Assembly (NCBI GenBank): GCA_021847735.1
Contig: JAJZQD010000011.1
Span: 1-46,762 of the forward strand
DNA length: 46,762 bases
Origin: Bacillota bacterium
GTDB lineage: Bacteria; Bacillota; Thermincolia; Thermincolales; UBA2595
Direction of reading: 5' to 3'
The translations under genes and the position numbers were made by a program. The notes below the pieces were generated by a model. It did no database searches. It saw only the letters and a program-made list of their open reading frames with translations, and was not told the DNA's origin. Below, piece by piece: positions 8,432 to 17,622 of this stretch (position 1 is its first letter; every line of letters begins with the position of its first letter).

Positions 8432-8788
8432 ATGCCTAAAGTGTTGCTGGTTGATGATGCAGCCTTTATGAGGATGCGCTGTGCGAAATTGTTAACGGAA
8501 AACGGGTACTCCGTAGATGAAGCGGAAAACGGACAGGAAGCAATAGAAAAGTACCAATCAATCAAGCCGGACCTAGTATTAATGGATATCACCATGCCTG
8601 TTATGGACGGGCTGACTGCAGTAACTGAAATCAAAAAAATTGATCCCAGTGCCAAAATTGTTATGTGTAGTGCGTTAGGCCAGCAAAATACCGTTATGAC
8701 GGCAATCAAAGCCGGTGCCAAAGACTTTATTGTTAAACCATACCAGCCCGATAAGATTTTAACCACAATTAAGAGGTTTATAGATTAG
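8432..8788 (+). CDS. cheY: Chemotaxis response regulator CheY
   Basis: 118 aa single receiver domain with no output domain. Acidic pair D8-D9 (LLVDDA), phosphoacceptor D52 (LVLMDITMP), Ser80 at the switch position (VMCSALG) and K102 (FIVKPY) are all present. Sits between cheA and cheB, so CheY is the most likely identity; it would bind the flagellar switch or another motor. RBS AAAGGAGTG. Confidence 0.9.
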   Translation: MPKVLLVDDAAFMRMRCAKLLTENGYSVDEAENGQEAIEKYQSIKPDLVLMDITMPVMDGLTAVTEIKKIDPSAKIVMCSALGQQNTVMTAIKAGAKDFIVKPYQPDKILTTIKRFID

Positions 8789-8820
8789 ACAAAAGTTCCA
8801 GCTTAGCGGGAGGAACAGTA

Positions 8821-9870
8821 ATGGCAAAAAAGATTGATGTCCTTGTCGTAGATGACTCCGCGTATATGCGCAAGGTAATCTCAAATTTATTACAGTCTGA
8901 CGAAGATATTTTTGTTGTTGATACTGCCCGAGACGGTTTGGATGCAATTGAGAAAGTTAAACAATGGAGGCCCGCTGTAGTTACTCTGGACGTAGAGATG
9001 CCAAGACTTGACGGTTTAGGGGCGCTGGAACGGATTATGAGAGAGTGCCCGACACCGGTTGTGATGTTGAGCAGCTTGACCCTCGAAGGCAACGAAACTA
9101 CAATTAAGGCCTTAACTATGGGGGCGGTTGACTTTGTTCCGAAACCGTCGGGTGCCATTTCTCTTGACATTCACCAGGTAAGGGAAGAATTGATTACCAA
9201 AATTAAGGTTGCGGCTAGAGCATCCATTTCAAATCTACACGGCCCTCTTACCCTCAAAATGACAAAGCCTTTTAGTGCCCCCGTTTCTTCACTTCCGGGC
9301 CATGCACCAAAAAAGCTGGTTATTATTGGATGTTCAACGGGTGGGCCCAATGCATTGCAACAGGTTATCCCGCGATTACCCGGTGACTTACCGGCCGCTG
9401 TACTGGTGGTGCAGCACATGCCGCCGGGTTTTACAAACTCTCTTGCCAAGAGGCTTAATGAAACTTCCCAGTTGGAGGTATGTGAAGCCAAGGAAGGGGA
9501 TGTCCTGCAAACCGGAAAAGTCTATGTCGCTCCTGGCGCTTATCACATGGGTCTGCTTTCAAAGACAGTTATTGGTTTGAATCAAGACCCTCCTGTCCAT
9601 AGCGTAAGGCCCGCGGCAGATGTCACTTTTGAATCGGCGGTAAAATATTACGGGTCTCAAATTGTGGGAGTAATTCTAACCGGTATGGGTTACGATGGCT
9701 CAAAAGGTATGGCCTCTGTAAAAAAAATGGGTGGGAAAACCGTAGCCCAGGACGAAGCAACTTGTGTAGTATATGGGATGCCAAGGGTTGTGGTGGAAAT
9801 GGGAAAGGCGGACAAAGTTCTGCCTATCCAGCAAATTGCAGATGAAATAGTTCACATGTTAACATCCTAA
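8821..9870 (+). CDS. cheB: Chemotaxis protein-glutamate methylesterase CheB
   Basis: 349 aa. N-terminal receiver with DD at 11-12 and phosphoacceptor D57 (VTLDVEMPRLDG), linker ~125-163, then the methylesterase/deamidase domain with catalytic triad S172 (IGCSTGGPNAL), H199 (VVQHMPPGFT) and D292 (TGMGYDGSKGM). Removes methyl groups from, and deamidates, receptor glutamates for adaptation. No cheR methyltransferase is found next to it, so CheR must be elsewhere. RBS GCGGGAGGA. Confidence 0.97.
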   Translation: MAKKIDVLVVDDSAYMRKVISNLLQSDEDIFVVDTARDGLDAIEKVKQWRPAVVTLDVEMPRLDGLGALERIMRECPTPVVMLSSLTLEGNETTIKALTMGAVDFVPKPSGAISLDIHQVREELITKIKVAARASISNLHGPLTLKMTKPFSAPVSSLPGHAPKKLVIIGCSTGGPNALQQVIPRLPGDLPAAVLVVQHMPPGFTNSLAKRLNETSQLEVCEAKEGDVLQTGKVYVAPGAYHMGLLSKTVIGLNQDPPVHSVRPAADVTFESAVKYYGSQIVGVILTGMGYDGSKGMASVKKMGGKTVAQDEATCVVYGMPRVVVEMGKADKVLPIQQIADEIVHMLTS

Positions 9871-9898
9871 CTTCGGCGCACTTGAAAGGATGAGGTCG

Positions 9899-10375
9899 TT
9901 GAAAGCTGAATTTATAAACCCCTTTATTCTTGCAACAACAGAAGTATTAAGCCAGGAAATGGGCAGGTCTTTAGTAATTGACAAGGGCCCCTTGGCACTT
10001 CAGGAATCATATTACACTTCCATGGACGTTACAGTTATGATTGGCGTGACGGGTGCTGTTCAGGGTATTGTAATGTATGGACTCACCGAACGTACAGCTA
10101 AGAACATAGTTTCGGGAATTCTCAGGCAGCCTGTCCCGATTATGGATAAAATGGTGGAGTCGGCTATAGCTGAAATGGGCAATGTTATCACAGGACTAGC
10201 GAGTAGGGGACTGGAAAACGCAGGTTACCCGTGTACCCTTGCTCCACCGACAGTGATTACCGGTCGTGGGGTAATGATTTCTACTATAAATATTAAACGT
10301 CTTCAAATACCTCTGGCGACAGAGTTTGGTGATATTGAAATCAGTGTTGCCCTAAGGGAAGTCAGGGCACGATAA
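9899..10375 (+). CDS. cheX: CheX/CheC-family CheY-P phosphatase
   Basis: 158 aa with the family start KAEFINPFI and the phosphatase signature E-x2-N in ESAIAEMGNVITG, with only one clear copy, as in CheX rather than CheC. Hydrolyses CheY~P to end the signal. I favour TTG 9899 because AAAGGA (9885-9890) is then 8 nt upstream. The ATG at 9890 would have its Shine-Dalgarno touching the codon. Confidence 0.88.
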   Translation: MKAEFINPFILATTEVLSQEMGRSLVIDKGPLALQESYYTSMDVTVMIGVTGAVQGIVMYGLTERTAKNIVSGILRQPVPIMDKMVESAIAEMGNVITGLASRGLENAGYPCTLAPPTVITGRGVMISTINIKRLQIPLATEFGDIEISVALREVRAR

Positions 10376-10395
10376 TATTTTGATGGGGGAATCCT

Positions 10396-10866
10396 GTGAA
10401 GCAGAAGGCGCTTGTTGTCGGAATCGGCAACCAACTAAGGCAAGACGACGGTCTTGGGCCATATTGTGTAGATTTAATGAAAGAAACCCGAAGCCGGGTA
10501 AAAGATAAGCTGGTGGACTACTTGGTAGTCCACCAGCTTGATGTTATCCATAGCGAAATTTTTGCGAAGTACCAATTTATCATTTTCATTGACGCGGATG
10601 CCCAAAAAGGACCCGACCCGTTTAGGGTCGAGGAGATTACCCCGGAGCCAAAATCCAGGGCGTTTACCACCCACATTGGATCAAGCTCTGATATTCTGTC
10701 TCTCACGAAAAGTCTTTACGGGGTCGTGCCCAAGGCATACCTGGTAGCTGTAAGAGGGTCATCGTTTGAAGCAGGGGACAGTCTTTCCCTCACAGCCATT
10801 AAGAATGCCAAAAAGGCATTGGTGTTTATCGAGGAGTTAACCCACCAATTTTTTCCACTTGAATGA
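10396..10866 (+). CDS. [NiFe]-hydrogenase maturation protease (HyaD/HycI family)
   Basis: 156 aa. VVGIGNQLRQDDGLGPYCV is the nickel-sensing N-terminal motif with the first conserved acidic residue, and IFIDADAQ carries the second. The family clips the C-terminal tail of the hydrogenase large subunit after Ni insertion. GTG start with GGGGGA upstream. Follows cheX by 20 nt on the plus strand, while its probable substrate, the large subunit of the minus-strand operon, converges on it and still carries a cleavable tail. Its last 30 nt overlap the 80-aa orphan on the other strand. Odd: a perfect 15-bp inverted repeat lies at 10507-10539 within the gene. Confidence 0.85.
   Translation: MKQKALVVGIGNQLRQDDGLGPYCVDLMKETRSRVKDKLVDYLVVHQLDVIHSEIFAKYQFIIFIDADAQKGPDPFRVEEITPEPKSRAFTTHIGSSSDILSLTKSLYGVVPKAYLVAVRGSSFEAGDSLSLTAIKNAKKALVFIEELTHQFFPLE
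10507..10539. repeat. Perfect 15-bp inverted repeat inside a coding region
   Basis: AAGCTGGTGGACTAC (10507-10521), TTG loop, GTAGTCCACCAGCTT (10525-10539). All 15 pairs are Watson-Crick. In the protease reading frame it encodes DKLVDYLVVHQLD. Confidence 0.95.
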
Positions 10867-11079
10867 CCTTTCTTTTGTTCCTGCGGCTCCCAGCATGCTC
10901 TGCACCCGATTATCACCACAAACAGAATCCACCAGATCAGAGAAGTTTTGTTTAGACATTCCGATTAGGGGCGCGTTTGCTTTTGTCCTGGCTATCGCGA
11001 TAATAGATGCCGCGAGAGTATTGCCGAAGGTTGATTCCAGGTCTTTTTTTACCTCCTGCACAGCACCTGAAATATCCAT
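10837..11079 (-). CDS. Small orphan protein coupled to the hydrogenase operon (80 aa)
   Basis: Start ATG overlaps the stop of the hydrogenase large-subunit gene (TAATG) and is preceded by TTAGGAGGG, so translation is coupled. Hydrophilic, mixed alpha/beta-looking sequence with a single Cys in DSVCGDNRVQSMLGAAG and a basic tail KWKKLVG. No signal peptide or membrane span. I do not recognise the family. Position suggests an accessory or assembly factor of this hydrogenase. The 3' end overlaps the maturation protease by 30 nt, convergently. Confidence 0.72.
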   Translation of the reverse strand: MDISGAVQEVKKDLESTFGNTLAASIIAIARTKANAPLIGMSKQNFSDLVDSVCGDNRVQSMLGAAGTKERSFKWKKLVG

Positions 11080-12503
11080 TAACCATCCCTCCTAACAGTC
11101 TTGGCAATTTCACCACCCGAAGTAACGATTTGTACTTCCAATGGCATTTTTCCCATTTGGTGTGTCGCGCAAGACAGACAGGGGTCATAACATCTAATAG
11201 CCATTTCAACTTGATTGAGTAGAGATTCCTCTACTCTGTTATTTTTTAGGACCATTTTGGCAACTTCATTAACAGCCCTGTCCATTGAAGAATAGTTGTG
11301 GGCGGTGGAAACGATGATATTGACCTTTTCGAGTTTGCCCAGGTCGTCCGCCTTATAATGGTGGATTAAAGTTCCCCTGGGGGCTTCAATTACGCCTACC
11401 CCTTCACCGGCTTGTCTGGCTACGGGTACCCGAACATCTTTGCAGACAATATCATCATTTTGCAGCAACTCCTGTGCCCATTCAATTGCATAGAGCAATT
11501 CAATTATCCTGGCATAGTGATAATACAGGCTGTCCTCAACCGGTTTTCCGCCGTTCAACTGCTTAAATTCTTTCAATTCCGCATTTGCCAGGGGAGTGGA
11601 AATCCGCTCAGCAATATTGAGCCTGCCCAGCGGTGCAACCCTATAAACGCCATTGGGCCAACCAGATTTCTTGTGATAGGGGAATTTTAGATAGGTCCAG
11701 TCTTCGGTATGCTCAGCAATGTGGTTGAGATAATCCTTGGGGTCAAAGTCTTCGATTATCCCGCCGTTTTCATCTATCAGCCGCAAGGTACCGTCGTATA
11801 GTTCCAAGGCTCCGTCGTTGACCAGGCCCATATATTTGGTCTTAAATGAGGCAAAGGTTGGTATCAGGTCACGGTATTTCTCGTTGACGCCCTTTACAGC
11901 CCCTAGGGCCAGCTTGGCAAGTTCCAGGGCCTCCGCCATCTCCTTAATCATTATAAATCTGCTCTCATGAGAAAGGGCTTTGCTCATGCCTCCGGGGATA
12001 GCAGACACCGGGTGAATAGAGCGCCCGCCAACCTTTTCTATGGAGGACTGGCCAATTTGCCTCAGCCGGATAGCTTTTTTGCCCAGGTCTGGATTAGCGT
12101 TTAAAACCCCTATGACATTCCGTTGTTCCGGCGGAGCATCAAGGCCAAAAAGCAGGTCGGGGGCTGCCAGATAAAAGAAATGCAGGGCATGGGAATGAAT
12201 CATCTGGCACATATGCATTAATTCCCTAAGCATTTTGGCAGTTGGCGGAATGTCCACCCCAAAAAGGTCATCGCAGGCCTTTGCTGATGCAAGGTGATGG
12301 CTAACAGGACAGATCCCGCAAATTCGGGTGGTAATTACCGGCATTTCCCATGCCATCCGGCCTTCGCAGAACTTCTCAAAACCCCGGAATTCCTGGATGT
12401 AAAAATGGGATTCGGTCACGTTGCCGTTATCGTCAAGCTGGATGGTAACCTTACCATGACCTTCAACTTTGGTAACGGGGTCAATAGTAATAGTTCTAGC
12501 CAT
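11079..12503 (-). CDS. [NiFe]-hydrogenase large subunit, MvhA-like (group 3)
   Basis: 474 aa. The four Ni-binding cysteines are present: C62/C65 in [11 protein letters not shown] and C442/C445 in [10 protein letters not shown]. About 26 residues follow H448, the tail that a maturation protease removes. The lack of a membrane anchor partner and the MvhG-like and MvhD-like neighbours point to the cytoplasmic F420-non-reducing/HdrABC-linked group rather than a membrane uptake enzyme. ATG 12503 is chosen because AAAGGAG (12513-12519) then sits 9 nt upstream; an ATG at 12512 overlaps the Shine-Dalgarno. Overlaps the small-subunit gene by 8 nt. Confidence 0.93.
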   Translation of the reverse strand: MARTITIDPVTKVEGHGKVTIQLDDNGNVTESHFYIQEFRGFEKFCEGRMAWEMPVITTRICGICPVSHHLASAKACDDLFGVDIPPTAKMLRELMHMCQMIHSHALHFFYLAAPDLLFGLDAPPEQRNVIGVLNANPDLGKKAIRLRQIGQSSIEKVGGRSIHPVSAIPGGMSKALSHESRFIMIKEMAEALELAKLALGAVKGVNEKYRDLIPTFASFKTKYMGLVNDGALELYDGTLRLIDENGGIIEDFDPKDYLNHIAEHTEDWTYLKFPYHKKSGWPNGVYRVAPLGRLNIAERISTPLANAELKEFKQLNGGKPVEDSLYYHYARIIELLYAIEWAQELLQNDDIVCKDVRVPVARQAGEGVGVIEAPRGTLIHHYKADDLGKLEKVNIIVSTAHNYSSMDRAVNEVAKMVLKNNRVEESLLNQVEMAIRCYDPCLSCATHQMGKMPLEVQIVTSGGEIAKTVRRDG

Positions 12504-13404
12504 TCTTACCATCTCCTTTCTTTATATTGGTGGGGACTATGGAGACGGGTAAAGAATAACGGTAGCCGGTACCAACCATGTCTTCCATAAACATAAGGCC
12601 GCCGGCCGGCAGAACTGACCCCAGGGCATTAATAATTTTGGCCCCCTGCTCCAGCGCACCGGGTGTTGGCCCCATACAACCGCGGCAGGGCATGTTTCCT
12701 TTCATACAGCGGGCATGGCATCCTTCCCGTGTTGCCGGGCCCATACATAGAACGCCCTGCTCAAGGAAGCATTTGTCGGGATCAATGGTTTCCAGTTCCA
12801 TGACCGACACTACGGAATCAGTAAGAAATTCTCTCTTTGGCGACAGCATTTCCCGGTGTTCACGCCCACATTCGTCACAGAGGCTCTTCTTGGGTAGAGC
12901 GGGTTCCTCCCCTTTGACAAGGGCGAATAATACGTCTTTGATCATAGAGGGTAGGGGAGGGCATCCCGGGATATAGTAGTCCACCTTGACGTAACTGTGA
13001 ATAGGTTTGACGTTATCTAAAAATTCCGGAATGCTAGACGAACCGGGCACCTTCCCATCGATGACACTGGGTGCTTCCACGTAAGCAGTGTTTAATAACT
13101 CCTGGCGCTCAAATATATTCCTAATACCGGATATACCGCCAAAGCAGGCACAGGTTCCCAGAGCAATAAGGATTTTAGATTTTTCCCGGATTTTCTTTAA
13201 AACGGTAATATTATGACTGTTGGAAACACAGCCCTCAACAATTCCCACCGTTACCTCGGGGATTTCCTTGATGTCCTGGATAGGTGAAGCTTTGAGGTCA
13301 ACGGCATCCAACAAGTCAAGAAGTTCTTCATTAAGGTCGAGGAGAGAAATATGACATCCAGAACAACCCTGAAGCCAGACGGATGCTGCAGTTACCTTCG
13401 ACAT
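12496..13404 (-). CDS. [NiFe]-hydrogenase small subunit, MvhG-like
   Basis: 302 aa cytoplasmic Fe-S subunit with no Tat signal. Proximal-cluster motif C14-x2-C17 ([14 protein letters not shown]), then GTCACFGG and [10 protein letters not shown]. The C-terminal third is unusually Cys-rich ([30 protein letters not shown]), giving ligands for the further [4Fe-4S] clusters of MvhG. Passes electrons from the Ni-Fe site to the HdrA-MvhD-like protein. ATG preceded by CGGAGGTGG. TAATG overlap with the upstream gene and 8-nt overlap with the downstream gene imply fixed stoichiometry. Confidence 0.93.
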   Translation of the reverse strand: MSKVTAASVWLQGCSGCHISLLDLNEELLDLLDAVDLKASPIQDIKEIPEVTVGIVEGCVSNSHNITVLKKIREKSKILIALGTCACFGGISGIRNIFERQELLNTAYVEAPSVIDGKVPGSSSIPEFLDNVKPIHSYVKVDYYIPGCPPLPSMIKDVLFALVKGEEPALPKKSLCDECGREHREMLSPKREFLTDSVVSVMELETIDPDKCFLEQGVLCMGPATREGCHARCMKGNMPCRGCMGPTPGALEQGAKIINALGSVLPAGGLMFMEDMVGTGYRYSLPVSIVPTNIKKGDGKNG

Positions 13405-14993
13405 TAGTTACCACCTCCGTTGCTTTTAATCTCATCATATAGTGCCGTAACGGAGTTAATACAGTTGTTCTGGCCTTCCCTGATGCCTTCTATTATCTGC
13501 AATGTATCCGCGTCAATTCCCCTGCTTCTGAGAATATCCCGGAAGAGGTTGGCCCGGCGGTCAAGGTCAGTGTTACCGACTATATTGCGGCAGTCGGAAT
13601 CAGGGCACTTGCAGATTACAACCCCTTTAAAGCCCTGTTTGTATGCGTCAAGGATTAACTGGGTATCGATATTTCCACCGCACCTTATTCCGAGAGGCAT
13701 TATGTTGATATCGTACTCTACCGCTGTAATTCCGGCCAGGTCCAAGGCGGAATACCCGCAACCCTCGCAAAGGAAGGCAAGAATCTTGGGACTGTCGGTA
13801 TCGAAGTTGGATAAAAGCTCAATGGCTTTGGTCAGGTATTTTTGGGGGAAAGTAAGCAGGTCCCTGGCCCCCGTGGGGCAGGAGGTTACACAATTGCCAC
13901 AGCCCTTACAGCGCTGCTCGTCAATAACGGAAACTTTTCTAATTGAATCAATACTGGATGCTTTGAATAAACAGGTTTTAACACATGTCCCGCATCCGCT
14001 GCAAAGTTCTTCATTAATTTCAGAGACCACAATTTTGTAACAGATTTCTTTTCTCTCCAGGAAGGAGGTAACTGCAAAAGCGACCGAATCACTAAGAGAA
14101 ACTATATTGGACAGTTTCTGGTTTTCATCGTCAGGCAGCAGGAATATCCCTTTTTCATTGGTAAAAACCTGCAGGGTATCAGGGTTTACTGGTTTGAATA
14201 AGCCTTCCTCGTTAACGTCAATGTGGACCAGAGGCCTGATATCATTTGCAAATTCCCGGTCGGTGGTGTTTGCTACAACTATACTTCCCACGGTGAGGCT
14301 TACCTTCTGGTCTCCTGAGGTAATATCAAGAGTAAAACGACCGGCATAGCCGTAAATGTCACTAATTTGTGTATTAAAAAAGAATTTGGTCCTCGGGTGC
14401 ATTTCTACAAAAGTAATAACCGAGGTAATTTTATCCTGGTTCTCTTTGTTGGAGAAATTGCGGTAACAGCCGGTTTTATCAATGATAAACACTTTGAAGT
14501 TACGTTCAAGCAGACGCTGAGCAGTCAGCATAGCGCCCGGGGTAGCCCCGATAATAGCTACTGCCGGGTGGGGAGCAATGTCTCGCGTTTTGAGCGGGCG
14601 GGCGGTTTTTACTTTTTCAATCGCCACTTCCACCAGTACTATCGCCTTTTCAGTGGCCCTCTGGGGGAAGCTGGGGTGGGCCAGGGCAACCTGTTCCTTA
14701 ATATTGGCAAAGCCAATCTTGTTAGTATTTATACCCCTTGCTTCGATTTGGTTAATCACAAATTCGGCGCTTTTGTTGGTCAGGTAATTTAGTGGAGAGT
14801 CACCTGCCAGAACCACCGCATCAAAGGAATTCTTATCGATTTCCGCGAGCATGGCAGTGAGTCCGGATGTTGTAAAGAAATCATCCACCACAAAGGTGTA
14901 GTAATTCTGGCTAAAGTGTTTGGCCAGGTGCTCGACGTTGACAACCCTGTCTGTTTGCCCGTTCGACCTGGAAAAAAACAGACCGATCTTCAT
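13404..14993 (-). CDS. HdrA-like / MvhD fusion protein
   Basis: 529 aa. Residues 1-135 resemble the HdrA N-terminal domain, including REQCSWVH-like [20 protein letters not shown]. Residues 145-315 form a shortened FAD/NAD-type Rossmann region ([18 protein letters not shown]). Residues 331-376 are two [4Fe-4S] ferredoxin motifs ([22 protein letters not shown]). Residues 403-525 are an MvhD domain ([32 protein letters not shown]). The cysteines expected in the HdrA N-terminal domain are Ser, Val or absent, and the GxGxxG loop reads GATPGA. First gene of the operon; it probably receives electrons from the hydrogenase and hands them to an unidentified acceptor. HdrB/HdrC are not encoded nearby. 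Confidence 0.85.
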   Translation of the reverse strand: MKIGLFFSRSNGQTDRVVNVEHLAKHFSQNYYTFVVDDFFTTSGLTAMLAEIDKNSFDAVVLAGDSPLNYLTNKSAEFVINQIEARGINTNKIGFANIKEQVALAHPSFPQRATEKAIVLVEVAIEKVKTARPLKTRDIAPHPAVAIIGATPGAMLTAQRLLERNFKVFIIDKTGCYRNFSNKENQDKITSVITFVEMHPRTKFFFNTQISDIYGYAGRFTLDITSGDQKVSLTVGSIVVANTTDREFANDIRPLVHIDVNEEGLFKPVNPDTLQVFTNEKGIFLLPDDENQKLSNIVSLSDSVAFAVTSFLERKEICYKIVVSEINEELCSGCGTCVKTCLFKASSIDSIRKVSVIDEQRCKGCGNCVTSCPTGARDLLTFPQKYLTKAIELLSNFDTDSPKILAFLCEGCGYSALDLAGITAVEYDINIMPLGIRCGGNIDTQLILDAYKQGFKGVVICKCPDSDCRNIVGNTDLDRRANLFRDILRSRGIDADTLQIIEGIREGQNNCINSVTALYDEIKSNGGGN

Positions 14994-15000
14994 CCTTTTT

Positions 15001-15425
15001 TTACCGCTCCCTTCATTTTTGAAGTATCTTCTAAGTTAACTAAGCCCAACAACACCTTCCTCCTTTTTATTTGCTTTTAAACTAATTCGGTAAAATATAC
15101 TAATTTCCTGCCATATACGACAGCAACTACAGCTTTTTACATCAGACCTGGCACATATATACATAAAAGGTTGAATTTTGACTCACCAAAAGCAGGAATA
15201 AGCGATATTTCGGCGAAATATTGTAGGACGAGCCCGCTCCGCGGCTTATAACTACTCAGGTCAATGGACTAACGTCTAGCGCTAAATATTGCAGCCCTGG
15301 CAGGTTTTTCATTAGTTTTAGCGGCCAGGTTATCACAATTGAAGGAAGTATTGGTCTCGTTGGATAAAGCAAAGTATTGAAAGGCAGGGCTACAAGTTTT
15401 GTACCCGTATATCTTGGGGGAAAGG
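15001..15425. other. Divergent intergenic region between hydrogenase operon and chemoreceptor
   Basis: About 430 nt with no convincing gene. It holds a perfect palindrome ATATTTCG-g-CGAAATAT (15205-15221), a possible operator. A long-range pair AGCCCTG (15292-15298) / CAGGGCT (15385-15391) just before the receptor start could fold the mRNA leader. No known riboswitch consensus was matched. On the minus strand, AAGGAGGAAGG lies too far from the HdrA-like start to serve it. Confidence 0.4.
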
Positions 15426-17402
15426 GTGAAGGGCGTGGTCAAATTATCCAAAAGTCTCTATTTTAAGTTGGTTGTGAGCCTGTTTATCTGTCTGGGGATA
15501 CTCATGGGTTTTTACACCTGGTATCAATGCCGCCAGGTAAGGGAACGCGTAGAAAATGACCTCGAGTCTAAAGGCATAGGCTTGGCCAAGGCGGCAGCAA
15601 TGGGTTTACAGGCAATTATTGAAAACGATATCAGGAACGGGGTTATCACCAAGCAGCAGCTATTTGACCGTAACTACAAACTAATTGCAGACAACCCTGA
15701 TTCAAAGAAGAGAAAATACAGTTCGGCTTTTGATAAATATACAGACGAACATTTACAAAAATATGTGGATGGTTTTCTGGTGGATAACGAGGTTGTTTTT
15801 GCCATCCCTGTGGCTTATTCGGATAACCCGGAACTAAACGGATATTTGCCAACACATAACACGGTATTCAAAGACCGAAGCAAACGGATTTTTAATGATG
15901 TTACGGGCGCGGCTGCTGCCACAACCACGAAAATTGAGGGTTTAAAGCAGGAATATCAACGGGATACCGGTGAGGTTATGTGGGACATGTCATATCCTAT
16001 CTATGTTGATGGGCAGCACTGGGGAGGATACCGGGTAGCCATCTCCATTCAGGCTGCTGAAGCCAAAATCAAAGGGGTTCAAAAGCAGACAATACTAATT
16101 ATGGTGGGTATTCTGGTCCTTATCACAGCAACTCTGATTTTGGTTACTAAAATAGTTATTGGCAGTCCTCTACGCCGTATTCTTGATGCCGCCCAAAACC
16201 TGGCTACCGGGGATGCCGATCTTTCCAGTCGTTTAAATGTTGCGACTTCCGATGAACTTGGTCTATTGGCAAAAACCTTTGACTTATTCATCGAAAAAAT
16301 CCACCACATGGTGAAAACACTCGTCCAGTCTATTGACGGCGTGGCAGAAACCAGTGACCGGTTATCCAGTAATTCCGATGAGGTTGCCAAAGCCAGTCAA
16401 ACAGTTGCTCTTTCCATAGAGGAGATGGTCAAGGGAACCAATGACAAATTAAATGCGGTAAGCGGTACCCGAGAGATAATGGAGCAGTTCACGGCTGCTA
16501 TCGGTCAGATTGCCCACGGCGCCAACGAACAGGCAAACCATGTGAACCAAACCTCCCAGGCCATCGGGGAAATGGCGGGGGGCATCCAGGAAGTGGCGAC
16601 TAATGCCCAGACTGTATTGGATGCAGCCGTTGATGCGGCAAAAGTAGCCCGCAAGGGTGAAGAAGCAGTTGAGTCAACTATTTCCGGCATGGAGAAGATT
16701 AAAAATACTGTTTACGATTCTGCGGTAAGAATTAAAGAACTGGGTGAACATTCCCAGAAAATCGGTGAGATTATTCAGGTGATTGATGAAATAGCCGAAC
16801 AAACCAACCTCCTGGCTCTCAACGCTGCCATTGAGGCCGCCCGGGCCGGTGAACACGGCAAAGGATTTGCCGTAGTTGCCGATGAGGTTAGGAAACTGGC
16901 GGAAAGAAGTGGAAAGGCCACCAAGGAAATTGCCGAACTGATTATTAATATTCAAAAGGGCACCGGAAAGGCCGTGGATGCAATGGAACACGGCACCAAG
17001 GAAGTTGAAGAAGGTGTTCGGCTGGCCCATGATGCAGGTACGGCCTTGGAGGAGATTATGCAGACGGTGGAGATGACGCTGAGCCAGATTCAATTGATTT
17101 CCGGCACTGCCCAGAGGATGAGCGAAAGCAGTATGTCTGTTGTTACGGCTATTGACAATGTTGCGGCAATTACAGAACAAAACTCCGCCTCCACCCAGGA
17201 AATGGCTGCAGGTAGTGACAGCGCAATGTCTTCAATAGAAACAATTACCCAGTTAACCAAGGAAAGTGCGGAACATTCCGAGAACATCTCGGTATCGGTA
17301 GAAGAAATGGCTGCGTCCACGGAAGACATTGCCCAGGCGGCCGAAACCCTGTCCAACATGGCTCGCGATCTGCGTACATTGACCAAAGGATTCAAAATTT
17401 AA
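15426..17402 (+). CDS. Methyl-accepting chemotaxis protein
   Basis: About 658 aa. TM1 at ~12-32, extracellular sensor ~35-220 with an alpha-helical start and a domain resembling the single-cache/DUF3365 type ([38 protein letters not shown]), TM2 ~222-244, HAMP ~245-300 ([22 protein letters not shown]), then the cytoplasmic signalling domain with the hairpin tip [20 protein letters not shown]. Ligand unknown. GTG 15426 is chosen for the GGGGG just upstream; TTG 15399 and GTG 15435 are also in frame. Likely feeds the CheW/CheA pair encoded 9 kb upstream. Ends convergent with the L,D-transpeptidase gene. Confidence 0.93.
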   Translation: MKGVVKLSKSLYFKLVVSLFICLGILMGFYTWYQCRQVRERVENDLESKGIGLAKAAAMGLQAIIENDIRNGVITKQQLFDRNYKLIADNPDSKKRKYSSAFDKYTDEHLQKYVDGFLVDNEVVFAIPVAYSDNPELNGYLPTHNTVFKDRSKRIFNDVTGAAAATTTKIEGLKQEYQRDTGEVMWDMSYPIYVDGQHWGGYRVAISIQAAEAKIKGVQKQTILIMVGILVLITATLILVTKIVIGSPLRRILDAAQNLATGDADLSSRLNVATSDELGLLAKTFDLFIEKIHHMVKTLVQSIDGVAETSDRLSSNSDEVAKASQTVALSIEEMVKGTNDKLNAVSGTREIMEQFTAAIGQIAHGANEQANHVNQTSQAIGEMAGGIQEVATNAQTVLDAAVDAAKVARKGEEAVESTISGMEKIKNTVYDSAVRIKELGEHSQKIGEIIQVIDEIAEQTNLLALNAAIEAARAGEHGKGFAVVADEVRKLAERSGKATKEIAELIINIQKGTGKAVDAMEHGTKEVEEGVRLAHDAGTALEEIMQTVEMTLSQIQLISGTAQRMSESSMSVVTAIDNVAAITEQNSASTQEMAAGSDSAMSSIETITQLTKESAEHSENISVSVEEMAASTEDIAQAAETLSNMARDLRTLTKGFKI

Positions 17403-17414
17403 AAAACCCGTAAA

Positions 17415-17533
17415 GTGAACTCGTTCAGCTAAAAGCTGAACATCGAAACTTCAGTGGGGGACTCTACCCCCACTGAAGCAGAAAAGTGGAAACTCCACCT
17501 TAATAGAAGGTGGAGTCTTGGAATTGGGATAAA
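17415..17533 (+). repeat. Triple-hairpin repeat family 2, copy 1 (119 bp)
   Basis: Three consecutive stems: GTTCAGCT/AGCTGAAC, CTTCAGTGGGGG/CCCCCACTGAAG and ACTCCACCTT/AAGGTGGAGT, followed by CTTGGAATTGGGATAAA. Nearly identical to 40561-40677. Looks like the subterminal hairpins of IS200/IS605-type elements; no transposase or TnpB gene is inside, so it would be a non-autonomous derivative (inference). Confidence 0.85.
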
Positions 17534-17572
17534 GGGTCTGCCCAAAAAGCAAATTTAGGGCAGACCCTTTTC
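17534..17572. terminator. Bidirectional terminator
   Basis: GGGTCTGCCC pairs with GGGCAGACCC, loop ~15 nt, followed by TTTT and preceded by A-rich sequence on the other strand. Lies between convergent genes. Confidence 0.8.
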
Positions 17573-17622
17573 CTATTTCTCCCCAAAGCTTGAAGGAATA
17601 TACCTGCCCCTTCCTTGCGCTA

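Noticed and set aside
12578-12976. 132-codon open frame opposite the hydrogenase small-subunit gene
   Set aside because: It lies inside a well-supported gene on the other strand, has no recognisable protein content and reflects the codon bias of the true gene.
15290-15400. Cyclic-di-GMP riboswitch before the chemoreceptor
   Set aside because: The AGGGC-like elements are present but the conserved GEMM core and tetraloop receptor pattern are not.
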